Shown: positions 1 to 8,248, counted from the stretch's first letter. The stretch is 64,000 bases of DNA from Streptomyces sp. NBC_00536 (GCF_036346295.1 NZ_CP107819.1:7998001-8062000); one strand, 5' to 3'. A program made the numbers and translations. The notes: a model not told the origin generated them from the sequence alone.

Positions 1-701
1 GCTCGGGTCCGGGCCGCCGCTCGCGCGCCCCCTTCCGCATCGAGATCGGCAACTGGGGCTGGGTGTGGGCCAAGGGGCCGGTCGACACCGACGTCGCCGA
101 GCTGCTGAACGGCGCGGACGGGCGGGGACTGCGCGGGAGCGAGCTGCGCGCGGCCGTGGCCGACCGCGTCGGGCGCCAGTTCACCCTGCAGTTCGAGATG
201 GAACAGAGCGCGGACCCGGCCAACCGGATCACCCTCGACCCGCGCGAGCGCGACGCACTCGGCCTGCCCCGGCCGGTGGTGACGTACGGCCTCGACGACC
301 ACGTCAAAGCGGGCATCGCCGCCGCCAAAGCGGTCTCCGACCAGGTCTTCACCCTGCTGGGAGCCGAGGACCACACCGAGTTCAACGCGCCCGCCTGGCC
401 CGGCCGCTTCGAGCACGAGGGCCGGACCTACGGCTACCGGGGAGCCGGACACGGAGCCGGGACCCACATCATGGGCAGCTCACCCGACGACTCCGTCGTC
501 GACCCCTGGCAGCGCTGCTGGGACCACCCCGGCCTGTACGCGGTGGGCTGCGGAAGCATGCCGTCGGTCGCCACCTCCAACCCCACCCTGACCATGGCCG
601 CCCTCGCCCTGCGCAGCTGCGAGCGCATCGAAGCCGACCTGGCGGGCCGCGACCGGCCCGTCACCCTCACCGACCTACGAGCCCGTGGAGCCACCCTGTG
701 A
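1..701 (+). CDS. GMC-family oxidoreductase, C-terminal part (5' end outside window)
   Basis: The reading frame is open from base 3, so the gene begins upstream and only about 232 C-terminal residues are visible. The end of the protein carries the GMC C-terminal signature: a GTHIMG segment with the likely catalytic His, then VDPWQRCW, then a glycine-rich GLYAVGCGSMP stretch and an SNPTLT motif near the stop. Family members are FAD enzymes oxidising alcohols or sugars. An internal GTG at 63 lies inside the conserved region and is not a credible start. The stop overlaps the next gene's GTG start (GTGA at 698-701), so the two are probably co-translated. The substrate cannot be told. Confidence 0.85.
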   Translation, partial: SGPGRRSRAPFRIEIGNWGWVWAKGPVDTDVAELLNGADGRGLRGSELRAAVADRVGRQFTLQFEMEQSADPANRITLDPRERDALGLPRPVVTYGLDDHVKAGIAAAKAVSDQVFTLLGAEDHTEFNAPAWPGRFEHEGRTYGYRGAGHGAGTHIMGSSPDDSVVDPWQRCWDHPGLYAVGCGSMPSVATSNPTLTMAALALRSCERIEADLAGRDRPVTLTDLRARGATL

Positions 702-1513
702 GCCCGCTGCCCCTGCCGCCCGTCGCCGCGCCCTACCAACTGCCCTTCCACTACGGGGCCCTGCACAACATCGGCCTGGACTACCTCGTCCATCCGGACC
801 CGGTGAGAGAGGTGCTGGCCAAACACCATCCGGCCCTGACCGCCGCGGACTTCGCCGGATACGCGCTCGTCTCGCTCAACTACCAGCTGTACTTCGCCCA
901 GTACCCGAACGGCGGGGGCATCACCCAGGAGATCGAAGTCAACATCGTCGCCCACCCGGCGGCGGCCGCGGACCGGGTGCCGCGGGTCAGCTACGCGCAG
1001 TACGCCCAGGGCCACGACCAGACCAAGCTCCTCGGCATCGGCCGCGTCCACGTCCTGTGCGACAACCCCCTGGCCATCGAGGCCGGACGCCTCCTGTACG
1101 CGGAGCCGAAGTACCCCGGCACGTTCAGCGCGGAGATGCCCTCGCTCAACGGCCCCGCCGGCGACGCCTGGAACATCCACTGCCACGCGGCCGACGCCAC
1201 CCCGCTGTTCTCCCTCGCCGCGGACCTGAACGGCCTGCGCCCGGTCACTGCCAACAACACCCCCATCACCGGCTACGGAACCGAACCCGACGGGCGGACC
1301 CTGGCCGGCCCGATGAACGTGTACCAGCCCTACCACTGGTACGACCTGACCGCGCCCGAGGCGGCCGGACGCGCACGCCTGACCGTCCACGACCCGTCCG
1401 GCGCCGTCGGCCAGGACCTCACCCACCTCATCCACGCCACCGCACCCGCGGGCGCGTGGACCTTCCAGTCACCCCCGGTCGCCGCCCACAACCGCCCGTA
1501 CTACCTGGCCTGA
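698..1513 (+). CDS. Conserved protein, possibly acetoacetate-decarboxylase-like fold
   Basis: A 271-residue protein starting at GTG 698, which overlaps the stop of the GMC oxidoreductase. No signal peptide or membrane segment is seen. The middle contains AIEAGRLLYAEPKYPG, which resembles the AGRE-x-GxPK region of acetoacetate decarboxylases, preceded by a GRVHVLC strand. On that basis I suggest an ADC-like beta-barrel, but I do not see the full active-site context, so the fold assignment is tentative. Coupling to a GMC oxidoreductase suggests a two-step modification of a small molecule; this is inference from context only. Confidence 0.7.
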   Translation: MSPLPLPPVAAPYQLPFHYGALHNIGLDYLVHPDPVREVLAKHHPALTAADFAGYALVSLNYQLYFAQYPNGGGITQEIEVNIVAHPAAAADRVPRVSYAQYAQGHDQTKLLGIGRVHVLCDNPLAIEAGRLLYAEPKYPGTFSAEMPSLNGPAGDAWNIHCHAADATPLFSLAADLNGLRPVTANNTPITGYGTEPDGRTLAGPMNVYQPYHWYDLTAPEAAGRARLTVHDPSGAVGQDLTHLIHATAPAGAWTFQSPPVAAHNRPYYLA

Positions 1514-1620
1514 TCCGCCCGGACCCGCCCCGGGCGGGCTGCCGCAGCAGCCATTGCCCGGTCAGCCGCATCACCTCGGCGCGGCTGCGGTGGCCGGGCC
1601 CGGTCGCGGATCGCTAGCCT

Positions 1621-1646
1621 CCATCCATACGCCATCGTATGGATGG
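1621..1646. promoter_or_regulatory. 26-bp perfect palindrome, TetR-type operator candidate
   Basis: Two 11-bp arms, CCATCCATACG and CGTATGGATGG, are exact reverse complements around a 4-nt spacer (CCAT). The site ends 25 nt before the ATG of the DUF2867 gene. The CATACG...CGTATG core is typical of TetR-family operators. No TetR gene is adjacent; the nearest one in the window is at 45492-46064 and has a different palindrome beside it. Confidence 0.6.
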
Positions 1647-1671
1647 GCGTCCTACGGACGAGGGCACCTTC

Positions 1672-2265
1672 ATGAGAATCCCCAGAACCGCGCACACCAC
1701 CCGCCCCTGGCGCATCCACGAGATCGCGGCCGACTTCCGGGTCGAGGACGTGTGGGCGCTCCCGACGCCGGGCGGCCCCGACGACCTCGCGCTGCTGGTG
1801 CACCAGTTCACGAGCGGCAGCGCCACGAACACCTCCTCTCCCGTGGCGCGCGCACTCTTCGCGCTCCGCGGGAAGGTCGGGGAACTCCTCGGCTGGGACG
1901 AGCCCGATGCCCGGCCCGGCACTCGGGCACGGACACTGCGGGACCGGCTCCCGGCGGACCTCCTCGAAGGCCCCCGGGGGCCCGCCTTCGCCACGCTCCC
2001 GTTCACCTCGCTCTACCTCACGCACGACGAGTGGGCGGCGGAGCTGTCCAACCGGACCGTACAGGCGGTGCTCCACATCGGCTGGATCCCGGACGGAGCC
2101 GACCGCTACCACGGCCAGATGGCCGTCCTGGTGAAACCGAACGGGCTGCTCGGCACCGCCTACATGGCCGCCATCAAGCCGTTCCGGTACCTGGCCGTCT
2201 ACCCGGCGATGCTCCGGGGCATCGGCCGCCAGTGGCAGAACGCCGCAGCCGCGCGCCGGGAGTAG
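1672..2265 (+). CDS. DUF2867-like conserved protein
   Basis: A 197-residue protein. I choose ATG 1672 because a GAGGG ribosome-binding site lies just upstream; an in-frame ATG at 1639 falls inside the palindrome. The pattern of short conserved stretches (FRVEDVWALPTPGG, FTSLYLTHDEWAAELSN, TVQAVLHIGW, then MAVLVKPNG and KPFRYLAVYP) fits DUF2867, a family of unknown biochemical role related to SRPBCC-type folds. It is monocistronic, with an operator-like palindrome directly upstream, so expression is probably induced by a ligand. The family call is from memory of the pattern. Confidence 0.75.
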   Translation: MRIPRTAHTTRPWRIHEIAADFRVEDVWALPTPGGPDDLALLVHQFTSGSATNTSSPVARALFALRGKVGELLGWDEPDARPGTRARTLRDRLPADLLEGPRGPAFATLPFTSLYLTHDEWAAELSNRTVQAVLHIGWIPDGADRYHGQMAVLVKPNGLLGTAYMAAIKPFRYLAVYPAMLRGIGRQWQNAAAARRE

Positions 2266-2298
2266 CGCCGCTCCTCACGCGGTGACGACGCCGACCGG

Positions 2299-3267
2299 TC
2301 AGGCGGGCCCCTGCCCGGTGCCGGTCGCCGTCTTGATGAGCGGGGCGTCCCGGGAGAACTCCCGGAACCCGAGCCCGTAGTACAGCCCGCGCGCCGCGGG
2401 ATGGCCCGGCGCGCCCAGGCAGGCGACCGTCATGTGGGTGGCCCCGGCCGCCCGTGCCCGGTGCATCCCGTGCAGCAGCATCGCCCGTCCCAGGCCGCGC
2501 CGCCGGTAGTCCGGATGCGTCCCGACCGGTTCGAACTCGGCGGTCCTGTTCGCTTCGTCGAGCCACATGATGGTCGAGGCCGCCATCGTCCCGTCCGGTG
2601 CCTCCACCAGCACGTGCAGGTCGCCGCGGTACGGGGCCGACCGCCGGACACCCTCGTAGCCCTCGGCCGTGTAAGCCGAGGGGCCCCAGGCGCTCAGATG
2701 GGCCTGGACCACGGCTTCCGGCCCGGCCTCGCCGGCCGTGCGGAAGCGGAATCCGTCCGGCAGTACCGGCGCTTCGAGATCGGTCAGGGCGCGCCCGTTG
2801 AGCTGGGTCCAGGACCCGGCGTCGCCGAGCGCCTCCGTGTCGGTCTCGTAGCCGTGGGCCGCCCACCGCTCCAGGGCGAACCCGTCGGCGGCGCCCGGCA
2901 GGACCGTACGGTCGAGGCCCGCCGCCGTGGCGTCGTACCAGTCGATCACCTCGTCGACCAGCCCGGCGTGGTCGGGATGGACCTGGAGGGCGAGGTAGGC
3001 GCCGGTGATGTCCTTCGCCGACCCGTCGCTGCGCCGGACCCGGCGCGGAAGGCTGGCCCAGCCCCACGCGGCCAGGTCGTCGCCGGAGAACCACAGCCGC
3101 CGCCGCCAGCTCGCGCCGTCGGCGGCGTGTCCCCGGCCCCAGTTCCAGGCCAGCTCGCCGTACGACGCGTCGCTGTTCACCAGGTGCGGGTGGGTGGCGG
3201 TGACGCGCTGCGCCAGACCCTGCATGAGCCGCACATCGGCGGCGTTCAGAAGCTCGGAGTTGGTCAC
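2299..3267 (-). CDS. GNAT-family N-acetyltransferase (two-domain)
   Basis: A 322-residue protein. The C-terminal half holds a clear acetyl-CoA binding motif A (DYRRRGLGRAML) followed by ARGLYYGLGFREF, the usual beta5-alpha5 end of GNAT proteins. The N-terminal half, with YLALQVHPDH and ALERWAAHGYET, reads like a degenerate second GNAT unit, so this is a tandem arrangement. Acceptor substrate is unknown. The gene is followed on the same strand by nothing close and preceded by another GNAT gene 75 nt upstream; the two may be co-transcribed, but they are not close paralogues. Confidence 0.85.
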   Translation of the reverse strand: MTNSELLNAADVRLMQGLAQRVTATHPHLVNSDASYGELAWNWGRGHAADGASWRRRLWFSGDDLAAWGWASLPRRVRRSDGSAKDITGAYLALQVHPDHAGLVDEVIDWYDATAAGLDRTVLPGAADGFALERWAAHGYETDTEALGDAGSWTQLNGRALTDLEAPVLPDGFRFRTAGEAGPEAVVQAHLSAWGPSAYTAEGYEGVRRSAPYRGDLHVLVEAPDGTMAASTIMWLDEANRTAEFEPVGTHPDYRRRGLGRAMLLHGMHRARAAGATHMTVACLGAPGHPAARGLYYGLGFREFSRDAPLIKTATGTGQGPA

Positions 3268-3342
3268 GGTGCTCCACTGTGGCAGGACCGTGCGGAGCCG
3301 TCGAGCCGTTTTCCCGGGGCGGCGGTGGGCCCGCGTCCGGTG

Positions 3343-3918
3343 TCATCCCGCGCGGCGGAGGTCCAGCATGCAGAACACCTTGTCGTAGCGGCGTGCGCCG
3401 ACGGCGACGAAGTCCGGCAGACGGCCGTATTCGCTGAAGCCCAGCGACCGGTAGAGGTGCAGCGCGCTGTCGTTGTCGCCCCGGGCGTCCAGGGTGAGGA
3501 CCTCGATTCCCGCCCGCCGCGCGTCCTCGATCAGGGCCGTGGTCAGCGCCCTGCCGACGCCGTGGCCGTGGGCGGCGGCGTCCACCGCGAGCTTCTCCAG
3601 GTCGGCGTGCGGACGGTGGGTCGGCCGCGCGTAGCGCTGCCAGTACCCCAGCCCGACCAGTCGCCGGTCGACGTACGCGGCACGCAGGCCCGCGTCACCG
3701 GCGCGCACCGCGGAGACCACGTGCCCCAGGAGTTCCGCCACTTCATCGGGCGAGGGCGGCTCGGTCCAGCCGAGCGCCGCACCCGCGCGGACCAGATCGG
3801 CGAGGATCCGGTGGGCCGACGCCGCGAAGCGGGCCTCAAGGTCCGGATCGGACGTCAGCTCCGTCGCGTCGAGGATGACGGGCCCGAGGGCACCGCTGCT
3901 GGTCATGGCCGTGTTCAT
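3343..3918 (-). CDS. GNAT-family N-acetyltransferase
   Basis: A 191-residue protein from the ATG at 3918; the frame stays open a further 15 codons upstream. Motif A is LEKLAVDAAAHGHGVGRAL, followed by GIEVLTLDARGDNDSALHLYRSLGF, the classic motif B region with the substrate-side Tyr. It resembles single-domain GNATs acting on small amines or antibiotics, but the acceptor is not predictable. It lies upstream of and in the same direction as the tandem GNAT gene. Confidence 0.85.
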   Translation of the reverse strand: MNTAMTSSGALGPVILDATELTSDPDLEARFAASAHRILADLVRAGAALGWTEPPSPDEVAELLGHVVSAVRAGDAGLRAAYVDRRLVGLGYWQRYARPTHRPHADLEKLAVDAAAHGHGVGRALTTALIEDARRAGIEVLTLDARGDNDSALHLYRSLGFSEYGRLPDFVAVGARRYDKVFCMLDLRRAG

Positions 3919-4003
3919 GGCGACGAGCCTAACGTCGGGGGACAGGGCTTGCGGCCCGGGCACCGGGACGCGGTCCGCCGGACGCTCCGCATCCTCAGGA
4001 CCC

Positions 4004-4411
4004 TCAGGGCCCGGCGACGACCCCCGTGTTCTGGCAGGCCGTCAGCAGCCAGCGGCCGTCCGCCTGTTGGGAGACCACGTACAGCGGTGCGCCCTCGCTT
4101 TCCTCGCCCGGGGCCAGGTAGCGCTGACGGACCTTGACCGCGGCGACATCGGGGCGGATGAAGAGGACGTGGGCCACCTCGTAGGTGACCTTGCCGTCCC
4201 AGCTCGCCGCGGGGAGGACCGCGCGGGTGAACTCCGAGATCGCGTCGAGACCGATGAGGACCTTGCCGTGGGCCGTCGTCCAGATCGCCTCCGGGTGAAA
4301 GAGCGCCAGGAACTCCTCGGGGTCCTTGTGCTGCTGGGAGTGCTCGACGGTGGCGACGAGCCGGCGGATCGCCTCGATGTCGGCTGCGCGGGACGTTGAT
4401 TCGGTGACCAT
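4004..4411 (-). CDS. SgcJ/EcaC-like SnoaL-fold (NTF2-like) protein
   Basis: A 135-residue protein of the DUF4440/SnoaL type: an N-terminal helix with ADIEAIRRLV, then FLALFHPEAIWTT, then the beta-sheet ending in RWLLTACQNTGVV. Such proteins are single-domain alpha+beta cones used as small-molecule enzymes or ligand binders, often annotated SgcJ/EcaC oxidoreductases. ATG 4411 is preferred over ATG 4423, because the promoter at 4420-4450 places transcription start close to 4411, making the mRNA nearly leaderless. The SoxR/MerR-like operator suggests induction by redox-active compounds. It follows the ECF sigma gene by 47 nt but has its own promoter. Confidence 0.8.
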   Translation of the reverse strand: MVTESTSRAADIEAIRRLVATVEHSQQHKDPEEFLALFHPEAIWTTAHGKVLIGLDAISEFTRAVLPAASWDGKVTYEVAHVLFIRPDVAAVKVRQRYLAPGEESEGAPLYVVSQQADGRWLLTACQNTGVVAGP

Positions 4412-4419
4412 GCGGATCA

Positions 4420-4450
4420 ACATCCCACCTCAAGCACGGTTGAGGTCAAG
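4420..4450 (-). promoter_or_regulatory. SoxR/MerR-type promoter with 18-bp operator
   Basis: On the minus strand a -35 TTGACC (4450-4445) and a weak -10 GATGTT (4425-4420) are separated by 19 bp, the over-long spacing that MerR-family activators correct. Between them lies an 18-bp dyad at 4429-4446, CCTCAAG-N4-GTTGAGG. The E. coli SoxR box is CCTCAAG-N4-CTTGAGG, so 13 of 14 arm bases agree. No merR-type gene is in the window; the regulator would act in trans. Confidence 0.65.
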
Positions 4451-4458
4451 CATGTTGG

Positions 4459-5379
4459 TCAGCGGAGGGTGAGCGAGATCTCGGATGCGACGCCCGACAG
4501 CTTCTCCGGGTTGCGGACGAAGTAGAGCCCCGAGATGCGGGCGCCCTCGACGCACAGCGCGATGACGCCGTCCAGCTCGCCGTCCAGGTGTACGGCCAGG
4601 GCCGGGGTGCCGTTGACCGTGGTGGGCGTGAACGCGAACGCGGCACGGATCCTGGCGGCCTTGCCGGTCATGCCGGTGAAGAGGCGCGCCACCTTGTCGG
4701 CTCCGATGACCGGACGCGGCGCGGCGTGCTTGATGCCGCCGCCGTCGCCCATGTAGACGACATCGGGGGCGAGTACGTCGAGGAGCCCCTGGAGGTCACC
4801 GGTTTCGAACGCGCGCTGGAACGACTCCAGGGCCACCCGGCTCTCGCCGGCCGAAACCGCCTGGCGGGGGCGGCGGGCGTCGACGTGCCGACGGGCGCGG
4901 TGGGCGATCTGGCGGACGGCCGCCGGGCTCTTGTCGACGGCAGCCGCGATTTCGTCGTAGCCGACGTCGAAGACCTCGCGCAGGACGAAGACGGCGCGTT
5001 CGGTGGGCGACAGCGTCTCCAGGACGAGCATCATGGCCATCGACACGCTCTCGGCGAGTTCGACGTCCAGGGCCACGTCCGGCGCGGTGAGCAGCGGCTC
5101 GGGCAGCCAGGGGCCGACGTACGCCTCCTTGCGACGGCTCATGGTGCGCAGCCGGTTGAGTGACTGGCGGGTCGTGATGCGGACCAAATAGGCGCGCTGG
5201 TCGCTCACTTGCTCCTGGTCGACCTTGACCCAGCGCAACCAGGTCTCCTGGAGGACGTCCTCGGCGTCGGCCGCCGATCCGAGCATCTCGTAGGCGACGG
5301 TGAAGAGCAGGTTGCGGTGGGTGACGAAGGTCTCCGTCGCCGTGTCAGTGGTGTGTTCGCCAGCGGTGTGTTCGCTCAT
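4459..5379 (-). CDS. sigJ: ECF RNA polymerase sigma factor, ECF41/SigJ type, with C-terminal SnoaL-like domain
   Basis: A 306-residue sigma factor. Region 2 (TVAYEMLGSAADAEDVLQE) and region 4 (LSPTERAVFVLREVFDVGYDEIAAAV) are intact. Three signatures of the ECF41 group are present: WLPEP in the linker, DGGG in the C-terminal SnoaL-like domain, and NPEKL near the end (NPDKL in the family). In this group the fused C-terminal domain replaces an anti-sigma factor and sets activity. I start at ATG 5379, not at the far end of the open frame (5469), because a matching ECF41 promoter lies at 5425-5451. Likely targets are itself and the decarboxylase-like gene at 19326. The symbol is by family resemblance. 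Confidence 0.9.
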   Translation of the reverse strand: MSEHTAGEHTTDTATETFVTHRNLLFTVAYEMLGSAADAEDVLQETWLRWVKVDQEQVSDQRAYLVRITTRQSLNRLRTMSRRKEAYVGPWLPEPLLTAPDVALDVELAESVSMAMMLVLETLSPTERAVFVLREVFDVGYDEIAAAVDKSPAAVRQIAHRARRHVDARRPRQAVSAGESRVALESFQRAFETGDLQGLLDVLAPDVVYMGDGGGIKHAAPRPVIGADKVARLFTGMTGKAARIRAAFAFTPTTVNGTPALAVHLDGELDGVIALCVEGARISGLYFVRNPEKLSGVASEISLTLR

Positions 5380-5424
5380 GTCCCGAACCCTTTCCTTCTC
5401 TTCGTTCACGCGGTTCGGACACAA

Positions 5425-5451
5425 GACACCGCCGGACCGGGTCTTGTGACA
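5425..5451 (-). promoter_or_regulatory. ECF41-type promoter of the sigma gene
   Basis: Minus strand: -35 TGTCACA (5451-5445), 16-nt spacer, -10 TGTC (5428-5425). As I recall, the ECF41 consensus is TGTCACA-N16-CGTC, so the -35 is exact and the -10 differs by one base. It lies about 45 nt before ATG 5379, consistent with autoregulation. A CACAAGAC/GTCTTGTG inverted repeat (5420-5427, 5441-5448) overlaps both elements and could bind another regulator. Confidence 0.75.
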
Positions 5452-5465
5452 GCGTGTGAGGCGGA

Positions 5466-6107
5466 TCACTCACCCGGCCGGAGGGCCGTCAGCCAGGAGT
5501 GCTCCGGGTGGACCCTGGTGAGGTAGGTGGCCAGGGTCCGCCGCGAGGCCGCGTCCATCAGGGGGAGCGCGGCGGCGAAATCCTGCTGGTCCTTGGGGCG
5601 GACGGCCTTGGCCTTGAAGAGCAGGGCCAGTTCGGGGGCGAGGTAGGGGATGCCGTCCGGGGTGCGGCGGATGACCTCGGTGTACGGCAGGCGGATCGAC
5701 GGGTCGCGTCGGCAGATCCAGGTCGGGCCGTCGTGCGGCTCACGGAACACGTCCACGAGGTAGTTGCCGGTGGCCGGGTCGCGCAGCCAGGTCTGGTGGG
5801 CCAGATCCGAGACCTCCGGCGTGAGTTCCCAGACGTGGTCGGATGCCACGACGTCGAAGGTGAACTCGGGGAACCGGGACCGGATCTCGGGAAACCGGGC
5901 GGCCGGGACGGCGATCTCCAGGTCGCTGTGCTCGCGGGTGTGCTCGCCCACGAACAGGTCGATGGCCCAGCCCCCGGCGACGTACCAAGGGGTCGAAAGT
6001 CCGTTCAGCCGGGTTGCCACTTCGGTGGGCGTCCAGGCGGCCGCCCACCTGGCCTCTGCCTCGGCCGCGGTGATCGGTATGCCGTTCGGGGGCAGTTCGC
6101 GGGTCAT
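5466..6107 (-). CDS. Nucleotidyltransferase-fold protein (ANT/LinB-like)
   Basis: A 213-residue protein with the GGWAIDLFVGEHTREHSDLEI segment around residues 45-67, the pattern of the aminoglycoside/lincosamide nucleotidyltransferase superfamily (GGWA-D...R-H-DLEI). A VDVFREP strand and an APELALLFKAKA helix follow, also usual for this group. The acidic metal-binding residues appear present (D in DLEI). Related proteins include antibiotic-adenylylating enzymes, but many housekeeping homologues have no known substrate, so resistance is only a possibility. It ends 15 nt before the sigma-gene promoter. Confidence 0.75.
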   Translation of the reverse strand: MTRELPPNGIPITAAEAEARWAAAWTPTEVATRLNGLSTPWYVAGGWAIDLFVGEHTREHSDLEIAVPAARFPEIRSRFPEFTFDVVASDHVWELTPEVSDLAHQTWLRDPATGNYLVDVFREPHDGPTWICRRDPSIRLPYTEVIRRTPDGIPYLAPELALLFKAKAVRPKDQQDFAAALPLMDAASRRTLATYLTRVHPEHSWLTALRPGE

Positions 6108-6120
6108 CCGGCCAGATTAT

Positions 6121-6155
6121 CGGGCGGCGGGCGGCGGGCGGCGGGCGGCGGGCGG
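6121..6155. repeat. Tandem heptamer CGGGCGG x5
   Basis: Five exact copies of CGGGCGG just upstream of the nucleotidyltransferase start, in the divergent spacer with the flavin monooxygenase gene. Probably a slippage-prone microsatellite. Confidence 0.9.
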
Positions 6156-6223
6156 CGACGCCGAGGGGCGTGGTGTCGGTCATCTGTCGGTGGGTGTCGG
6201 TGCGGGACGGGGGCTGTCGGCCG

Positions 6224-6256
6224 GGTGTCAGTCGGCCGTCGGAGGGGCCTGACACC
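6224..6256. promoter_or_regulatory. 8-bp inverted repeat upstream of the monooxygenase
   Basis: GGTGTCAG (6224-6231) and CTGACACC (6249-6256) are perfect complements 17 nt apart, about 55 nt before ATG 6312. It may be an operator for the monooxygenase gene; no regulator gene is adjacent. Confidence 0.4.
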
Positions 6257-6311
6257 TTTCGAGGAACGGCCGACCGGAGCCCCCGGGCGGCCCGTACCCG
6301 AAGGAGCCACC

Positions 6312-7397
6312 ATGCGCACACCCGTCACGATCATCGGCGCGGGACTCGGCGGACTCACGCTCGCCCGTGTCCTCCACGTCCACGGAATCCCGGTCACCGT
6401 CCACGAGGCCGAGCCCTCCCCGACGGCCCGTACGCAGGGCGGGCTGCTCGACATCCACGACTACAACGGACAGCTCGCGCTCGAAGCGGCCGGACTGATG
6501 GAGGAGTTCCACGCCATCGTCCTGGAGGGCCGCCAGGCGACGCGGGTCCTCGACCGGGACGGCACCGTCCTGCTCGACAAAGCCGACGACGGTACGGGCG
6601 GCCGCCCCGAGGTGCAGCGCGGCGAGCTGCGGCAGATCCTGCTCGACTCGCTCCCGGCCGGTACCGTCCGGTGGGGGCAGAAGGTCAGCGGCGCCCGCAC
6701 CCTCGGCGAGGCCCGCCACGAGGTGACGTTCGCCGACGGCAGCACCGTCGTCACCGGCCTGCTGGTCGGCGCGGACGGCGCGTGGTCGCGGATCCGGCCG
6801 CTGCTCTCCGCCGCCACACCCGAGTACGACGGCACGTCCTCCTTCGAGACCTACCTGTTCGACGCCGACACCCGGCACCCGGCCGCCGCGAAAGCGGTCG
6901 GCGGGGGGATGCTGATCGCGCACACACCGGGCCGGACGATCTTCGCGCACCGGGAGCGCGGCGACACCCTGCACGCCTACATAGCGGTGTCCGAGCCGCT
7001 GGACTGGTTCGCGGGCACCGACTTCACCGATGCCCCCGCGGCCATCGCGCGGATCGCGGGGGAGTACGAGGGCTGGGCGCCGGAACTCACCGCGCTGATC
7101 ACCGACGGCGACACCCCGCCGGTCCTGCGCCCCTACTACACCCTGCCCGCCGGGCACCGGTGGGACCACGTGCCCGGGGTGACCCTGCTCGGTGACGCGG
7201 CCCACCTCACGCCCCCGACCGGCGAGGGCGCCAACCTCGCCATGCTCGACGGAGCCGAACTCGGCAAGGCCCTCGCCGCACACCCCGACGACATCGAGGC
7301 CGCCCTCACCACGTACGAGGAGGCGATGTTCGCCCGCAGCACCGAAGCCGCCACCTTCGAGGGCATGGATTTCACCGAGCTGCTCACGGGCGCGTGA
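6312..7397 (+). CDS. FAD-dependent monooxygenase (PHBH-fold, TetX-like)
   Basis: A 361-residue flavoprotein. The N-terminal dinucleotide motif VTIIGAGLGGLTLARVL binds FAD, the middle VGADGAWSRIRP is the DG motif of class A hydroxylases, and LLGDAAHLTPPTGEGANLA is the GD motif contacting the FAD ribityl chain. An AAGG ribosome site lies 8 nt before the ATG at 6312. Size and motifs fit TetX-like enzymes that hydroxylate aromatic or polyketide compounds using NAD(P)H. No partner gene is adjacent; the upstream region holds an inverted repeat. The substrate is unknown. Confidence 0.9.
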   Translation: MRTPVTIIGAGLGGLTLARVLHVHGIPVTVHEAEPSPTARTQGGLLDIHDYNGQLALEAAGLMEEFHAIVLEGRQATRVLDRDGTVLLDKADDGTGGRPEVQRGELRQILLDSLPAGTVRWGQKVSGARTLGEARHEVTFADGSTVVTGLLVGADGAWSRIRPLLSAATPEYDGTSSFETYLFDADTRHPAAAKAVGGGMLIAHTPGRTIFAHRERGDTLHAYIAVSEPLDWFAGTDFTDAPAAIARIAGEYEGWAPELTALITDGDTPPVLRPYYTLPAGHRWDHVPGVTLLGDAAHLTPPTGEGANLAMLDGAELGKALAAHPDDIEAALTTYEEAMFARSTEAATFEGMDFTELLTGA

Positions 7398-7419
7398 CCG
7401 CCGGACTGCGCCCCCCGGA

Positions 7420-8060
7420 CTACGCCTCCCGCGCCCGGGAGGTGAGGCTCAGCGTCCGCTCCGCGGAGCCGTGGCTCGTCCGGAGGTAGAAGGCGGTGGT
7501 GCGGCGCATGTCGCGCACCGTGAACTCGCTGCGCACCGTGACGTCGTACTGCACGTCCTCGTACAGCAGGTGCAGGGTGGTGCCGGGGGAGGCCTCCCAG
7601 CGCAGTTCCACCGACTTGCCATTGAGGACCTCGTCTCGCGGGTTGCGTGGAGGTCGCGGAGGTAGAAGGAGGCGGGGAACCTCCCGACCTCGACGATGGT
7701 GCGGTCGATCTCCCCGCTCTCGCCGAAGGCGGTGGCGGTGGCGGTGACATGGAAGCTGCCGATGGCCCGGTTGACCGGGATCCGGTTCAGGCCGATCACG
7801 ATGCCGGTCCCGGCATCGACCGGTTCGCCCCGTCGCGGTCGAGGGACGCCTCGACGTTGTCCAGTGAGGTCGCCAGGTGGGGGAGTCGGCTCCCGCCAGC
7901 ACCTTGACGGCCAGCCGGGTGAGGTGACCTTCGCGTCGCCCTCGACGGCGGCGACGAGGGTCAGGCGGACGTACGCGGGGTCCCCGGTGCTCGGCAAGCC
8001 CCGCACCGGGTCCGGGTCGCTGAGCAGCTGGAAGGAGACGCCGGTCCCGGCCGCGCGGGG
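7420..8060 (-). pseudogene. Decayed conserved gene with several frameshifts (unrecognised family)
   Basis: On the minus strand, protein-like sequence hops between all three frames. It reads GVSFQLLSDPDPVRG near 8040, then LAVKVLAGADSP near 7900, then LATSLDNVEASLDRDG near 7860, then GTGIVIGLNRIPVNRA near 7790, and finally SVELRWEASPGTTLHLLYED to the stop at 7420. At least four frame changes are needed to join them. The pieces together would give roughly 210 residues. I do not recognise the family. It could be true decay or indel sequencing errors; neighbouring genes show no such errors. Confidence 0.65.
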
Positions 8061-8248
8061 CGTGGCGGCGGGCGCGTGCTGCCGCAGACCCCTTCGTCGT
8101 GCCCTACTCGGCCATGGCATGCAAAAGCCCGAGGTCAACGCCGCGGAACCAGCTGCCCGCGGGTGCGGGACGCGGGTGTGGGACGAGGGCGACCGCGCGG
8201 GGTCGCACGGTTGGCGTAGCCTGCCCTCCGACCAGGTGGGGGAAGCGG

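Noticed and set aside
65..697. Extended N-terminus for the ADC-like gene
   Set aside because: Upstream of GTG 698 this frame is Arg/Pro-rich shadow of the GMC gene, and the GTGA overlap gives a natural start.
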